Source of the DNA: a virus
IMG/VR virus record: IMGVR_UViG_3300028800_000115
Coordinates: 1 to 54,982 of that record
Length of the DNA: 54,982 bases
Reading direction: 5' to 3' (one strand)
Part shown: positions 33,921-41,015 of the stretch, in pieces
How positions within the stretch are numbered: position 1 is the stretch's first letter
Layout: every line of letters starts with the position of its first letter
Translations under genes and position numbers: made by a program
The notes under the pieces: model-generated
Told to the model about the DNA's origin: nothing
The model's input: the letters and a program-made list of their open reading frames with translations, nothing else
The model's database searches: none

Positions 33921-34169
33921 ATGGTCGATCTGTCAATTCCGGCCTTCCAGGGTGACGCTGACGCGCTCGCGAAACTGACGCTCCAACAGCGCGAAGCGTT
34001 TGAGGCCTGGATGAAAGAACTCGACGCCGAACACGCGAAGGCCGGTTATCCATACGGCGAGCAAAGCCTATGGAAGGCGACAGGCGTTGAATGCTGGCTT
34101 GGCTATTTCAATGACGGCTATGAGCCGGATTACGCCATGTCCGAAGATATGTCTCAGGCAAGCGACTAA
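33921..34169 (+). CDS. Small hypothetical phage protein
   Basis: The 82-residue product starts MVDLSIPAFQGDADALAKL and contains QREAFEAWMKELDAEHAK, then YFNDGYEPDYAMSEDMS. It follows an ACGGAGCCGGA cassette site. Acidic, soluble, no recognised family. Confidence 0.45.
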   Translation: MVDLSIPAFQGDADALAKLTLQQREAFEAWMKELDAEHAKAGYPYGEQSLWKATGVECWLGYFNDGYEPDYAMSEDMSQASD

Positions 34170-34179
34170 CGGAAATCCC

Positions 34180-34344
34180 ATGCGCGAAGGTTGGCTTCGT
34201 CATTCATTGGAACACGCCCGCATCTACACCGAGGAAGTGGAGAAGGCGCGCGTGAGGACGAACCGGCGCATGAAGCGATACGAGAAAGAGCATCCGCTCG
34301 GGCCGGAAGAACCCGAAACCGATCATCAACACCTAGATTTTTAA
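34180..34344 (+). CDS. Small charged hypothetical protein
   Basis: Start ATG 34180 follows ACGGAAATCCC. The 54-residue product is highly charged and helical (IYTEEVEKARVRTNRRMKR, then KEHPLGPEEPETDH), with its end running into a cassette. The longer upstream frame is rejected. No recognised family. Confidence 0.4.
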   Translation: MREGWLRHSLEHARIYTEEVEKARVRTNRRMKRYEKEHPLGPEEPETDHQHLDF

Positions 34345-34353
34345 GGAGCCGGT

Positions 34354-34581
34354 ATGCGCGCACCATCTAGACTATGGCTATTACCGATACTTGCGGCACA
34401 GGCATGGGTGATGCTGGCGACAGAAGCATCGCATTGGAGGCGCGACCCTCACTGGAACGCCTCTCAGCGGGCATTTGATAGCGGCGATTACGCGACCTTC
34501 ACGCGAGAGGCGGCAGAGTGGAAAGCCGCCCCACGCTTTTGCCCGCTGATCGTAATTTGTTCACCATCAACCACAGAATAA
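34354..34581 (+). CDS. Small protein with N-terminal hydrophobic segment
   Basis: The 75-residue product has a hydrophobic N-terminus (LWLLPILAAQAWVMLATEA), perhaps a membrane anchor or signal, then a charged region (FTREAAEWKAAPRF) and a hydrophobic end. AAGGAGCCGGT precedes ATG 34354. No recognised family. Confidence 0.45.
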   Translation: MRAPSRLWLLPILAAQAWVMLATEASHWRRDPHWNASQRAFDSGDYATFTREAAEWKAAPRFCPLIVICSPSTTE

Positions 34582-34593
34582 CGGAGCGGCACC

Positions 34594-34767
34594 GTGCCCA
34601 ACATGGCTTTAGCGTTCTTCGGTGGCTTCGGCGCTGCTGTCGGAATTATCATCATGGTCCTTTTGACCGGGCAGACATTCGGTCAGCGGTGTGATCGTAT
34701 GTTCCCGTCCGATCCGCTCGCCGCCGATCGGTGCGTCCATCAACTCAATCACGGCATCGAGCCGTAG
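34594..34767 (+). CDS. Small membrane protein (57 residues)
   Basis: Starting at GTG 34594 after a CGGAGCGGCACC cassette site, this short frame encodes MPNMALAFFGGFGAAVGII, continuing IIMVLLTGQTFGQ, a single membrane span, then CDRMFPSDPLAADRCVHQ and a stop (TAG 34765) that lies in the next cassette. The fit of both ends to cassettes supports it despite its size. No family recognised. Confidence 0.5.
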   Translation: MPNMALAFFGGFGAAVGIIIMVLLTGQTFGQRCDRMFPSDPLAADRCVHQLNHGIEP

Positions 34768-34779
34768 AAGGGAGCCGTC

Positions 34780-35010
34780 GTGGGTGCTATCGACAACATG
34801 GTGGACATGCACGGCAATCTGCCGAAGTTTCTGCCAGGCGAGAGCGTTATCTGCTACGGCAAACATCGCGGCGTCGTGGTTAAACAGCGCCAGTCATACG
34901 ATGGCCCGGGCATCGATTGGTTCTGGGGGATGGTCGAAGTTAAAGACGAAGATGGCGAGATTCACGTCGTCCATAATTGGCAATGTCGTCACGAAACAGA
35001 ACGGAACTAA
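34780..35010 (+). CDS. Small hypothetical protein
   Basis: GTG 34780 follows AAGGGAGCCGTC. The 76-residue product is beta-like (SVICYGKHRGVVVKQRQS, then WFWGMVEVKDEDGEIHVVH) and looks like a compact barrel. No family recognised. A TAAGGAGC cassette leads to the next gene. Confidence 0.5.
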   Translation: MGAIDNMVDMHGNLPKFLPGESVICYGKHRGVVVKQRQSYDGPGIDWFWGMVEVKDEDGEIHVVHNWQCRHETERN

Positions 35011-35017
35011 GGAGCAG

Positions 35018-35752
35018 ATGCGCGTCCTCGATCTATTCAGCGGCATAGGCGGTTTCTCGCTTGGCCTAGAGCGCGCGGGGATGTGGACTGTGGCGTTCTG
35101 TGAGATTGATCCGTTCTGCCGTAAAGTCTTGGCGAAGCATTGGCCCGAGGTACCCTGTTACGATGACATCCGAACCCTCACCGCTGAGCGGCTCACCGCA
35201 GATGGAATTACTGCCGATACAATCTGCGGCGGATTCCCCTGCCAGGACATCAGCACAGCAGGGAACGGCGCAGGGATCGACGGTGAGCAATCGGGTTTAT
35301 GGCGCGAATATGCCCGACTTATTGGCGAGATACGACCGCAGCACGTCATTGTGGAGAACGTCGCAGCATTGCTTGGGCGGGGGCTTGGACGAGTTCTCGG
35401 AGACTTGGCCGCGCTCGGGTACGATGCGGAGTGGCATTGCATTCCAGCTTCCGCCGTTGGTCTACCTCATGAGCGAGATCGCGTGTGGATTATTGCCAAC
35501 GCCGAGAAAGGACCGGGCTTATCAAGCATACTCATCGCCGGGCTACGCACCTTCCCTCACCCAATATCTAACTGGCAAGATTGGGCGGGAGAACAATGGC
35601 CTGAAACCGAATCCAGAATTTGTAGAGTTGATGATGGGATTCCCGATCGGTCACACCGAATTGAAACCCTCGGAAACGCCGTCGTCCCGCAAATCCCCGA
35701 GATCATCGGGCGAGCGATAATGCAAATACATCATCAATCCTCGAATACATAG
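35018..35752 (+). CDS. DNA (cytosine-5) methyltransferase
   Basis: Start ATG 35018 after AAGGAGCAG. The 244-residue product has C5-methyltransferase motifs: DLFSGIGGFSLGLERAG (I), catalytic GGFPCQDIS with C75 (IV), VIVENVAALLGRG with E113-N114-V115 (VI), PHERDRVWIIA (VIII-like) and LGNAVVPQIPEIIGRAI (X). The target-recognition region is very short. It adds methyl groups to cytosine, probably to protect phage DNA or as the substrate for later base modification. A second protein-like frame overlaps it (see the separate entry). Confidence 0.85.
   Translation: MRVLDLFSGIGGFSLGLERAGMWTVAFCEIDPFCRKVLAKHWPEVPCYDDIRTLTAERLTADGITADTICGGFPCQDISTAGNGAGIDGEQSGLWREYARLIGEIRPQHVIVENVAALLGRGLGRVLGDLAALGYDAEWHCIPASAVGLPHERDRVWIIANAEKGPGLSSILIAGLRTFPHPISNWQDWAGEQWPETESRICRVDDGIPDRSHRIETLGNAVVPQIPEIIGRAIMQIHHQSSNT
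35100..35720 (+). CDS. Overlapping alternative-frame ORF inside the C5-methyltransferase gene
   Basis: In the frame one base off from the methyltransferase, an open frame of up to 206 residues runs almost the whole gene. A better start may be ATG 35163, with a GAGG upstream. It contains SPARTSAQQGTAQGS, DLLARYDRSTSLWRTSQ, FSETWPRSGTMRSGIAFQL, GLLPTPRKDRAYQ and NPEFVELMMGFPIGHTELK. These look like a recurrent phage-protein family I recall near or overlapping such methyltransferases. It could be a true overprinted gene, or merely a frame shadow of conserved methyltransferase codons. I cannot decide without selection analysis. Confidence 0.35.
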   Translation: MRLIRSAVKSWRSIGPRYPVTMTSEPSPLSGSPQMELLPIQSAADSPARTSAQQGTAQGSTVSNRVYGANMPDLLARYDRSTSLWRTSQHCLGGGLDEFSETWPRSGTMRSGIAFQLPPLVYLMSEIACGLLPTPRKDRAYQAYSSPGYAPSLTQYLTGKIGRENNGLKPNPEFVELMMGFPIGHTELKPSETPSSRKSPRSSGER

Positions 35753-35761
35753 GGAGCGGAA

Positions 35762-35836
35762 GTGGCGAATTGGTTCTATCTCGCTGGCTCGGTCTGCTTC
35801 GTGCTCGGCACGATTATCAACATGGTGGCACGTTGA
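35762..35836 (+). CDS. 24-residue membrane microprotein
   Basis: GTG 35762 follows a full AGGGAGCGGAAG cassette. The frame encodes MANWFYLAGSVCFVLGTII (first residue read as Met), continuing NMVAR and stop, a single hydrophobic span. Its TGA overlaps the TTG start of the next gene, so it may couple its translation. Its size makes it uncertain, but the cassette supports translation. Confidence 0.5.
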   Translation: MANWFYLAGSVCFVLGTIINMVAR

Positions 35837-36654
35837 GCGTTCGCATCCTCCAAGGTAACTGCCTCGACGTGCTGCGGACGCTGCCCGATGAATCCGTGCA
35901 TTGCATCGTCACGTCGCCCCCGTACTTCTGGCTGCGAGACTACGGGTGCGAGGGCCAGATCGGGCATGAGCCGGACGTGGCAAGTTTTATCGCCATCATT
36001 GGCGACGTGTTTGATGGGGCACGGCGCGTCCTGCGGGCCGATGGTGTTCTGTGGCTCAACCTCGGCGATAGCTACTACAGCGGCAACGGTCAGCCGATGG
36101 GCCGCGACCCGAAGTCGTCGTCGCGCAATTTCTCCCGCGGCAAACTCCGCCCTCTCGATGTTGGTGGGTGGGACATTCCAAAGAAAAGCTTGCTCGGCAT
36201 TCCTTGGCTCTGCGCTCTTGAATTGCAGCGCCGCGGCTGGACATTGCGATCGGATATCATCTGGTGCCGCTCGACCGCGCTGGCCGAGCCGTCCGTTACT
36301 GATAGACCTGGGCGGCAGCACGAATATCTGTTCCTACTCTCAAAGTCTCGCCGGTACTTTTTCAACAAGGCCGGGAACCCAGAGGCAAGCGTCTGGCATA
36401 TTGCCCACGAGCGAAACGTCAAAGGTCACAACGCCGCTTTCCCCGAAGAACTGGTCGAGCGTTGTATCGCCACTGGCTGCCCGCCGGCGGGAACCGTACT
36501 CGATCCATTCGGCGGATCGGGAACGTCTGGCCTTGTCGCAGATCGAATGGGACGCGACGCCATCCTGATCGAACTAAACCCGGAATATGCCGCGATGGCC
36601 GAGCGCCGGATTCGCGGCGACGCGCCAATGTTATCATCAATCACCACAGATTAA
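35833..36654 (+). CDS. DNA methyltransferase, N4-cytosine/N6-adenine type
   Basis: The start is TTG 35833, overlapping the stop of the microprotein gene; the upstream frame overlaps it wrongly. The 273-residue product has motif IV SPPY at residues 28-31 (TSPPYFWLRDYG), DILW-type helix WTLRSDIIWCRS and motif I DPFGGSGTSGLVADRMG (from D224). The SPPY variant points to N4-cytosine, but N6-adenine enzymes cannot be excluded. Order IV before I is the beta class. No restriction partner is seen, so it may be protective or regulatory. Confidence 0.8.
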   Translation: MSVRILQGNCLDVLRTLPDESVHCIVTSPPYFWLRDYGCEGQIGHEPDVASFIAIIGDVFDGARRVLRADGVLWLNLGDSYYSGNGQPMGRDPKSSSRNFSRGKLRPLDVGGWDIPKKSLLGIPWLCALELQRRGWTLRSDIIWCRSTALAEPSVTDRPGRQHEYLFLLSKSRRYFFNKAGNPEASVWHIAHERNVKGHNAAFPEELVERCIATGCPPAGTVLDPFGGSGTSGLVADRMGRDAILIELNPEYAAMAERRIRGDAPMLSSITTD

Positions 36655-36665
36655 CGGAGCGCCTC

Positions 36666-37046
36666 GTGGATAGCACGCCGATTCCGAAAGAAGTCTTGGA
36701 GCGAGCGCGGCGCGTTCTGTGTCGTCGCATGGGCGCGTGCGTTGTTTCTGCCATGGCGGATACCGATACGGACTTTGCCACGATTGCGGCGCGGCTCAGT
36801 ACGTCAGAGCGTGTGGTGTCGGGCTGGCTCGATACGCTCATTAGCGGGAGCGCAATATCGCTCGACAAGATTTCCGACTTGCTCTTTGCGATGGGCGCAG
36901 AGATGGAATTTTCTATCATCCCCGCAAACCCATCACGAAACCCGAAAACGAATAGGGAGCGCCCGTGCCGTACACCTACAGAGAACACCGCGAATTACTC
37001 CAAGACGTTGACCGGCGATTCCTTGAGAACGAGCCGGACCAAGTGA
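36666..37046 (+). CDS. HTH-like hypothetical protein overlapping next gene
   Basis: GTG 36666 follows ACGGAGCGCCTC. The 126-residue product has helical EVLERARRVLCRRMGACVV and an HTH-like stretch FATIAARLSTSERVVSGWLD, then SLDKISDLLFAMGAEMEFS. The annotated frame overlaps the next gene by 82 bases, while the cassette stop TAG at 36953 lies in another frame. A 1-base indel near the 3' end may have lengthened it. XRE-like DNA binding is possible. Confidence 0.5.
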   Translation: MDSTPIPKEVLERARRVLCRRMGACVVSAMADTDTDFATIAARLSTSERVVSGWLDTLISGSAISLDKISDLLFAMGAEMEFSIIPANPSRNPKTNRERPCRTPTENTANYSKTLTGDSLRTSRTK

Positions 37047-37240
37047 AGCCTGGAACGTGCGGCGCGTGCGTGTCATTCGACCCTCCGCAGAATGGACTGC
37101 TGTGGCGCAAGGTCACGCATCCGGTGGCGCTTGACGCTCGGATCGAAGGCTGGTGCAAAAACGGCGTAGCGTGTCTCGGGGCAGTTCTGCGAACGGCCCG
37201 CGACAGCACTTGCAAATACTTCGCCAAACGAGAGATTTGA
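36965..37240 (+). CDS. Small cysteine-containing hypothetical protein
   Basis: GTG 36965 follows AGGGAGCGCCC. The 91-residue product starts MPYTYREHRELLQDVDRRF and contains GTCGACVSFDPPQNG, WCKNGVACLGAVL and STCKYFAKREI, five cysteines that might bind metal. It is the last gene of the plus operon; its stop is followed by a cassette copy with no gene after it. Confidence 0.5.
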   Translation: MPYTYREHRELLQDVDRRFLENEPDQVKPGTCGACVSFDPPQNGLLWRKVTHPVALDARIEGWCKNGVACLGAVLRTARDSTCKYFAKREI

Positions 37241-37255
37241 AGGGAGCGCGGTTCG

Positions 37256-37447
37256 TTACGCCGCGTGCCCGACCCCGACCGCGCTATTGCGCAGGTATGT
37301 CTGCCATGGCAATGCCCACCCCCGTAATCCATTTGCATTTAATTCTGCGATCGCCGCGCGCGCATCATCAGCATCGTAGGCGAACCGATGAAAGGTCTCG
37401 ACCGCATCGAGATTGTAGACGACGGCATGCGTCGGATCGCCGCTCAC
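37256..37447 (-). CDS. Small hypothetical protein
   Basis: GTG 37447 overlaps the TGA of the upstream gene (GTGA). The 63-residue product contains VVYNLDAVETFHRFAYD and AAIAELNANGLRGWALP. No family recognised. It converges with the plus operon end at 37240. Confidence 0.45.
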   Translation of the reverse strand: MSGDPTHAVVYNLDAVETFHRFAYDADDARAAIAELNANGLRGWALPWQTYLRNSAVGVGHAA

Positions 37448-37737
37448 CGCTTTATCTGCTTCTTGGCCGGCGCATTTTTTGTCGCCGGTTTTGCCGTGTC
37501 GCCGACGTCGACCATCTGCGCATTCAATTGCGCCTGCAGATCGGCGATGATCGGTGCGGCCTGCTCGTAGGGCAGCTTCATCACACCCGCCGCAATCAGT
37601 TGGAGCTCGGCCGCGGGAATCTTTAGCGTCACGACATCGGGAGCGACCATCTTCGGCGCCGGTGCCGGCGCGTCTTGGGCGAACGACATAGCGGTTGCGG
37701 CGAGAATGCCGACGGCGGCGAGTGCGGCGATCTTCAT
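37444..37737 (-). CDS. Small periplasmic protein with signal peptide
   Basis: Start ATG 37737 follows AAGGAGAACGTC; a longer upstream frame is rejected. The 97-residue product begins MKIAALAAVGILAATAMSFA, a clear Sec signal with likely cleavage after SFA, then a Pro/Ala stretch and helices (LQLIAAGVMKLPYEQAAP). It is exported to the periplasm. Function unknown; superinfection exclusion or an envelope effect is possible. Confidence 0.55.
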   Translation of the reverse strand: MKIAALAAVGILAATAMSFAQDAPAPAPKMVAPDVVTLKIPAAELQLIAAGVMKLPYEQAAPIIADLQAQLNAQMVDVGDTAKPATKNAPAKKQIKR

Positions 37738-37781
37738 GGTGACGTTCTCCTTGGGGTTAAACGATATTTTCGTCGGGGTCG

Positions 37782-39548
37782 TCATCGTGGGAAGAGCCAG
37801 TCGCTTGCCTTGACGTGCCCCGGCGATGCCGTGGCGGCGAGGCCGAACTTCGCGATCTCAGCGAATCGCACACCAAGGGTGCTGGCTGTACGCGAATATC
37901 CGGTTTCGTCGGCGAGACGATCGCGTGAGACTTCATTCGGATAGGCACGATAAATGACATCGAAGACCTCCGCTTCTTTGCCGCTCAGGAGGCCGCGTGC
38001 CATGAGAAACAGGTCATTTTTGGTCGATGCCGTCGGCGAGTTTGCCGCCTCGCGCCCGGCGGCCGTCAGGGCGACGCAGCCCGGCGAGGTTTCGACAAGA
38101 CCGAGCTTTAGCGCCTCGGCGACGCGAACGCCGAAAGTCGACGCTTTGGGGCTATAGCCCGCGACGACGCAAGCTTGATCTCGCGGCACTGGATCGGTCC
38201 CGATGTGGTTCCAGAAGGCGATTGCGTCGATTGTCCGCTGAAGTGCCGGGGAAACGCCACCGGCGCTGGCGCGAGCGGGGCGAGGCCGGGCTGTCCGGGC
38301 GGTTGGCGCGGGCGGCGCCTGGTTGGCCTGGCTGCTGTTTCTGGCGCTATGCGCTGGTGCTAATGGCCGCGCATGGCTTGCCGGCGCCGGGCGGGCGGCC
38401 GCGATGGCGCGAAGAGCCGCGCCGAGCCCGTCTAGGGCCCCTTGGATGCCTGGAATGAGCCCTAGCCCCGTCTCCGTGGCTTGACGGATGCCGTCGGCGA
38501 AGCCGGACTCGAAGCCAGCCAGCTCGCCTTCCGCCCGTACCGCTTCCAGGGTTTCCGGGTCCGGCTCCGTCACGACACTTTTTGCCGCCTCATTTGATGC
38601 AGATTTTTGTGACATCTCGCGCCGCAGCGTTTCGATCTGCTTTTTCAGTTCGGCCGGGTCGTTGGCCTTCGCCACGGCGACCGCATCGCCGATGATCGCC
38701 GTAAGTTGGTTTTTGTCGACCGGTGCCGTTTTGACATCGCCGAAGTCGTCATCGCTGTCCGGCGTCCGGCTGTTGTCGAATGTCTTGATTCGCGGAAACT
38801 GCACGCGCTCGAAAATCTGCGCTTCGCCCGACACGATCCATGCCGTGCCCGTCGGCATCGATGACAGCTCCGCCGTGACGGCCTTGGCGGTTTCCTTCGG
38901 CGCGTTCGCCAGCAGCCATTTTTTGATCGGCTCCTGGTCAGCCGGTGCCGTCAGCCGGTGCTCGATGAGCGTATCGCAGCTTCCAAGCAGCGTATTGTGG
39001 AGAGCCTGGACACGCTGCGTCGCGACGATCAATCGAAAGCCCTTTGACCGGCCGCCGGTGGCGAGTTTCTTCGCCCAATGGATAGCCATGTTCTCGGCGC
39101 CGAAACCGGAGCGTTCCTTCGGCGCGAATTCATGGGCTTCCTCGATCACGAGATACAGCACGCCGCGCGCCGACTTGAACAGCGCCTCGGCGAAGTCGAC
39201 AAAGAATCGCTGGATCCCACCGGCTTCGAAGTCCGCCATATCGATGATCGACAGCGGCAATTTCCCGGTGCCGACGATCTCGCCGATGGCTTTGCCGCTC
39301 GATGAATGCAGCGGCACATGCCCGCGCGGGCCGCCGAGAATTGTGAACGGCAGACCGGCGTGCTTGCCGTCGGCGCTGGACGTGATGCCCCACCAGTCCG
39401 ATTTGATTGGGTCAAGGATGCAGACGCGGAAATCGGAACCGGCGATCTGTTCCACCATCAGCTTCGCGGTTGACGTTTTGCCGGAACCAGTTTTTCCGAT
39501 CACGGCGACGTGCTGCGTGAGGATGGCTGGCGGGATGGCGAGTTTCAT
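37782..39548 (-). CDS. HerA/VirB4-like ATPase with tandem winged-helix C-terminus
   Basis: Start ATG 39548 overlaps the TGA of the upstream gene; the frame is open further but noncoding there. The 588-residue product has Walker A GKTGSGKT at residues 18-25, Walker B-type VLYLVIEEAHEFAP, an arginine-containing SRTPDSDDDFGD region and a Pro/Ala linker (about 400-430). The C-terminus holds two related units, GYSPKASTFGVRVAEALKLG and GYSRTASTLGVRFAEIAKFG, which look like tandem winged-helix domains. HerA-type ATPases move DNA in recombination or resection; here a role with RecT-type recombination is likely but unproven. Confidence 0.65.
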   Translation of the reverse strand: MKLAIPPAILTQHVAVIGKTGSGKTSTAKLMVEQIAGSDFRVCILDPIKSDWWGITSSADGKHAGLPFTILGGPRGHVPLHSSSGKAIGEIVGTGKLPLSIIDMADFEAGGIQRFFVDFAEALFKSARGVLYLVIEEAHEFAPKERSGFGAENMAIHWAKKLATGGRSKGFRLIVATQRVQALHNTLLGSCDTLIEHRLTAPADQEPIKKWLLANAPKETAKAVTAELSSMPTGTAWIVSGEAQIFERVQFPRIKTFDNSRTPDSDDDFGDVKTAPVDKNQLTAIIGDAVAVAKANDPAELKKQIETLRREMSQKSASNEAAKSVVTEPDPETLEAVRAEGELAGFESGFADGIRQATETGLGLIPGIQGALDGLGAALRAIAAARPAPASHARPLAPAHSARNSSQANQAPPAPTARTARPRPARASAGGVSPALQRTIDAIAFWNHIGTDPVPRDQACVVAGYSPKASTFGVRVAEALKLGLVETSPGCVALTAAGREAANSPTASTKNDLFLMARGLLSGKEAEVFDVIYRAYPNEVSRDRLADETGYSRTASTLGVRFAEIAKFGLAATASPGHVKASDWLFPR

Positions 39549-39874
39549 TCGATCGATCCTTTTTCTTTCCAAAGTGCTGCAAGCCGGCGATTGGCGCGGC
39601 CCATCATTGCGACACGCGCCGGTGTCTCGTTCTCGCGGTACATGCCGACCCAGAGCGGCGGGTCGCGGTGCAGGTCGAAGTAAATCTTGCCGCCGAATCC
39701 GAGATCGCCGCCGAACCACCATTCTGTCGGCGGCTCGTCCCGTTCCGAGAACGCATAGGCAAAATCGATCTGATGACTTGACTGCGGCGCCGAACCGCAT
39801 TCTTCGACGAGGATTTGATAGATCGCGTCGGCGAGTTCGCGGGATAGGCGGCGCGTGGTCAAAAGTTTCTCCAT
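39545..39874 (-). CDS. Hypothetical protein upstream of HerA-like ATPase
   Basis: Start ATG 39874 is the first sensible one after the upstream zinc-ribbon gene. The 109-residue product contains LADAIYQILVEECGSA, WFGGDLGFGGKIYFDLH and ARVAMMGRANRRLAALW. Its TGA overlaps the ATPase ATG, so they are coupled. No family recognised; possibly a partner of the ATPase. Confidence 0.5.
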   Translation of the reverse strand: MEKLLTTRRLSRELADAIYQILVEECGSAPQSSHQIDFAYAFSERDEPPTEWWFGGDLGFGGKIYFDLHRDPPLWVGMYRENETPARVAMMGRANRRLAALWKEKGSIE

Positions 39875-39984
39875 CGTTCTTCGCGACCGCACATCCCGCA
39901 GGTTTTGACCTTCGTGAGATTGGCGCCACACTTCACGCATTCGTACCGCCAAAATCTGAGCAGCAAGCGCGCTATCCTTCTCAT
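39859..39984 (-). CDS. Zinc-ribbon microprotein (41 residues)
   Basis: A short frame missed by size filters: ATG 39984 overlaps the preceding TGA (ATGA). The product has a basic start (MRRIARLLLRFW) then CVKCGANLTKVKTCGMCG, a C-x2-C and C-x2-C zinc ribbon. It overlaps the next gene's start by 16 bases. Its coupled position and full metal site make it credible. Confidence 0.55.
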   Translation of the reverse strand: MRRIARLLLRFWRYECVKCGANLTKVKTCGMCGREERWRNF

Positions 39985-40223
39985 TTCATCTCCCCGATCA
40001 CCACCATATTCGCGCGGCACTTCTGCGTGACTCCATCGGCCGCGTGCGGATGCTTGACCGCGATACAGCGCGGAAATTTCTCGCCGTTCAATTCGTTCGT
40101 GCCGAAATAGACGAAGACTGAGCCGCGCGCGTTGACATCGGTTGCGCCGCCGTTTTGCTCGGCGCGGCGCGCGATGCGGTAGAAATCATCGACCGAGATA
40201 TCTGACCAGCCGGTCTCGCTCAT
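39981..40223 (-). CDS. Hypothetical protein
   Basis: The 80-residue product contains DISVDDFYRIARRAEQNGG and PRCIAVKHPHAADGVTQKC, with overlaps to both neighbours (ATGA-type). It may bind DNA or RNA via its basic C-terminus. No family recognised. Confidence 0.45.
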   Translation of the reverse strand: MSETGWSDISVDDFYRIARRAEQNGGATDVNARGSVFVYFGTNELNGEKFPRCIAVKHPHAADGVTQKCRANMVVIGEMK

Positions 40224-40453
40224 CGCGGCGCAACCTGAACACCAAGCGCATTGCCGTCTTTGAAAATGAACGTGACACCAGCCGCTGCAAAAGCCGCCGC
40301 AATTTTCTCGACGCTGGTATCGTGCGCGGCGCGCTTATGCGCGGATTGTTCGAACCGCTTTATCGTCTCGGCGCAGATCCCGGCGCGCTCGGCGAGAACC
40401 GGCTGCTTCCAGCGAAGCCATGCGCGGGCCGCGCGACACTGAGCCGGGCTCAT
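40220..40453 (-). CDS. XRE-family HTH regulator
   Basis: The 77-residue product is MSPAQCRAARAWLRWKQPV then LAERAGICAETIKRFEQ, a standard XRE helix-turn-helix, followed by a helical tail (EKIAAAFAAAGVTFIF). It sits in the minus operon between small genes and overlaps both. It could repress either divergent promoter. No peptidase domain, so not a classical SOS repressor. Confidence 0.65.
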   Translation of the reverse strand: MSPAQCRAARAWLRWKQPVLAERAGICAETIKRFEQSAHKRAAHDTSVEKIAAAFAAAGVTFIFKDGNALGVQVAPR

Positions 40454-40764
40454 GCTATCGCCGCCCGTACCGTCGCGATGAAGTTTGCTGCCATCTCACG
40501 CGGCGAGCCGTATCCGATCCTCTCGGCTTCATCGAACAGCGCGACGACCGCATCGACGCGCGCGCTTTCGGTGAGATACGGCGATTTCTTCTCGCCGGTC
40601 TTCTCGCCGATCGTGTCGACAGCCTCGCAGAATTCGCGCAACAGCGCCGCCGCCATGCTGATCGATGCTCTTTGCGGCTCGGAAAGCCCGCGAATGTTTG
40701 CGACGATGAAGTCCAGACTCGCGGCCTGCCGCGTCGCCTTGTCGATGAGATCGGAGAGTTTCAT
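40450..40764 (-). CDS. Helical hypothetical protein
   Basis: Start ATG 40764, rather than the longer frame overlapping the next gene. The 104-residue product is helical: LSDLIDKATRQAASLDFIV, LSEPQRASISMAAALLREF and VDAVVALFDEAERIGYG. No membrane span or family recognised. ATG overlap couples it with the XRE gene. Confidence 0.45.
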   Translation of the reverse strand: MKLSDLIDKATRQAASLDFIVANIRGLSEPQRASISMAAALLREFCEAVDTIGEKTGEKKSPYLTESARVDAVVALFDEAERIGYGSPREMAANFIATVRAAIA

Positions 40765-40973
40765 CGCGCCGGCTCCCATACCGGAATGACTTTCGACTTG
40801 CACACCAGTTCGACGGTGCCGGCCTTAAATCCGCCGACGGGCCCAAATGCCGGTTCGATCTTTGTCCGCGCTCGGTCGCAATCATCAAGCGTTTGATAGG
40901 ACGAGCCGTAGACCTGCATGCACGGGAGTTGCGAGCCGATGAAGCAGTAGAACACGGCGTAGATGGTGATCAT
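40761..40973 (-). CDS. Small protein with hydrophobic N-terminus
   Basis: ATG 40973 starts a 70-residue product with MITIYAVFYCFIGSQLPCM, possibly a short signal or anchor, then DDCDRARTKIEPAFGPVGG and a final VIPVWEPAR. Three cysteines occur after it. No recognised family. Confidence 0.45.
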   Translation of the reverse strand: MITIYAVFYCFIGSQLPCMQVYGSSYQTLDDCDRARTKIEPAFGPVGGFKAGTVELVCKSKVIPVWEPAR

Positions 40974-41015
40974 CTTCGAAGTCCTACCTAGCAGCAAATT
41001 TGAGAGAGAAAGTTT

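Larger units (their letters stand above)
32841..37256 (+). repeat. Family of junction cassettes, plus-strand operon
   Basis: Gene ends and starts in this operon share a degenerate unit. Its fullest copies read ATCATCAATCACC, then TTAACGGAGCGGAA, then the start, covering the last codons of one gene, its stop, and the SD of the next. Clear examples lie at 32841-32877, 33484-33520, 33890-33923, 34320-34356, 34560-34596, 35728-35764 and 36630-36668. Shorter copies lie near 33324, 33704, 34167, 34740, 35000, 36953 and 37238. It is distinct from the minus-strand family. Confidence 0.7.

Noticed and set aside
38488-40110. 540-residue plus-strand open frame
   Set aside because: It is antisense to the HerA-like ATPase with its Walker motifs; composition-driven shadow.
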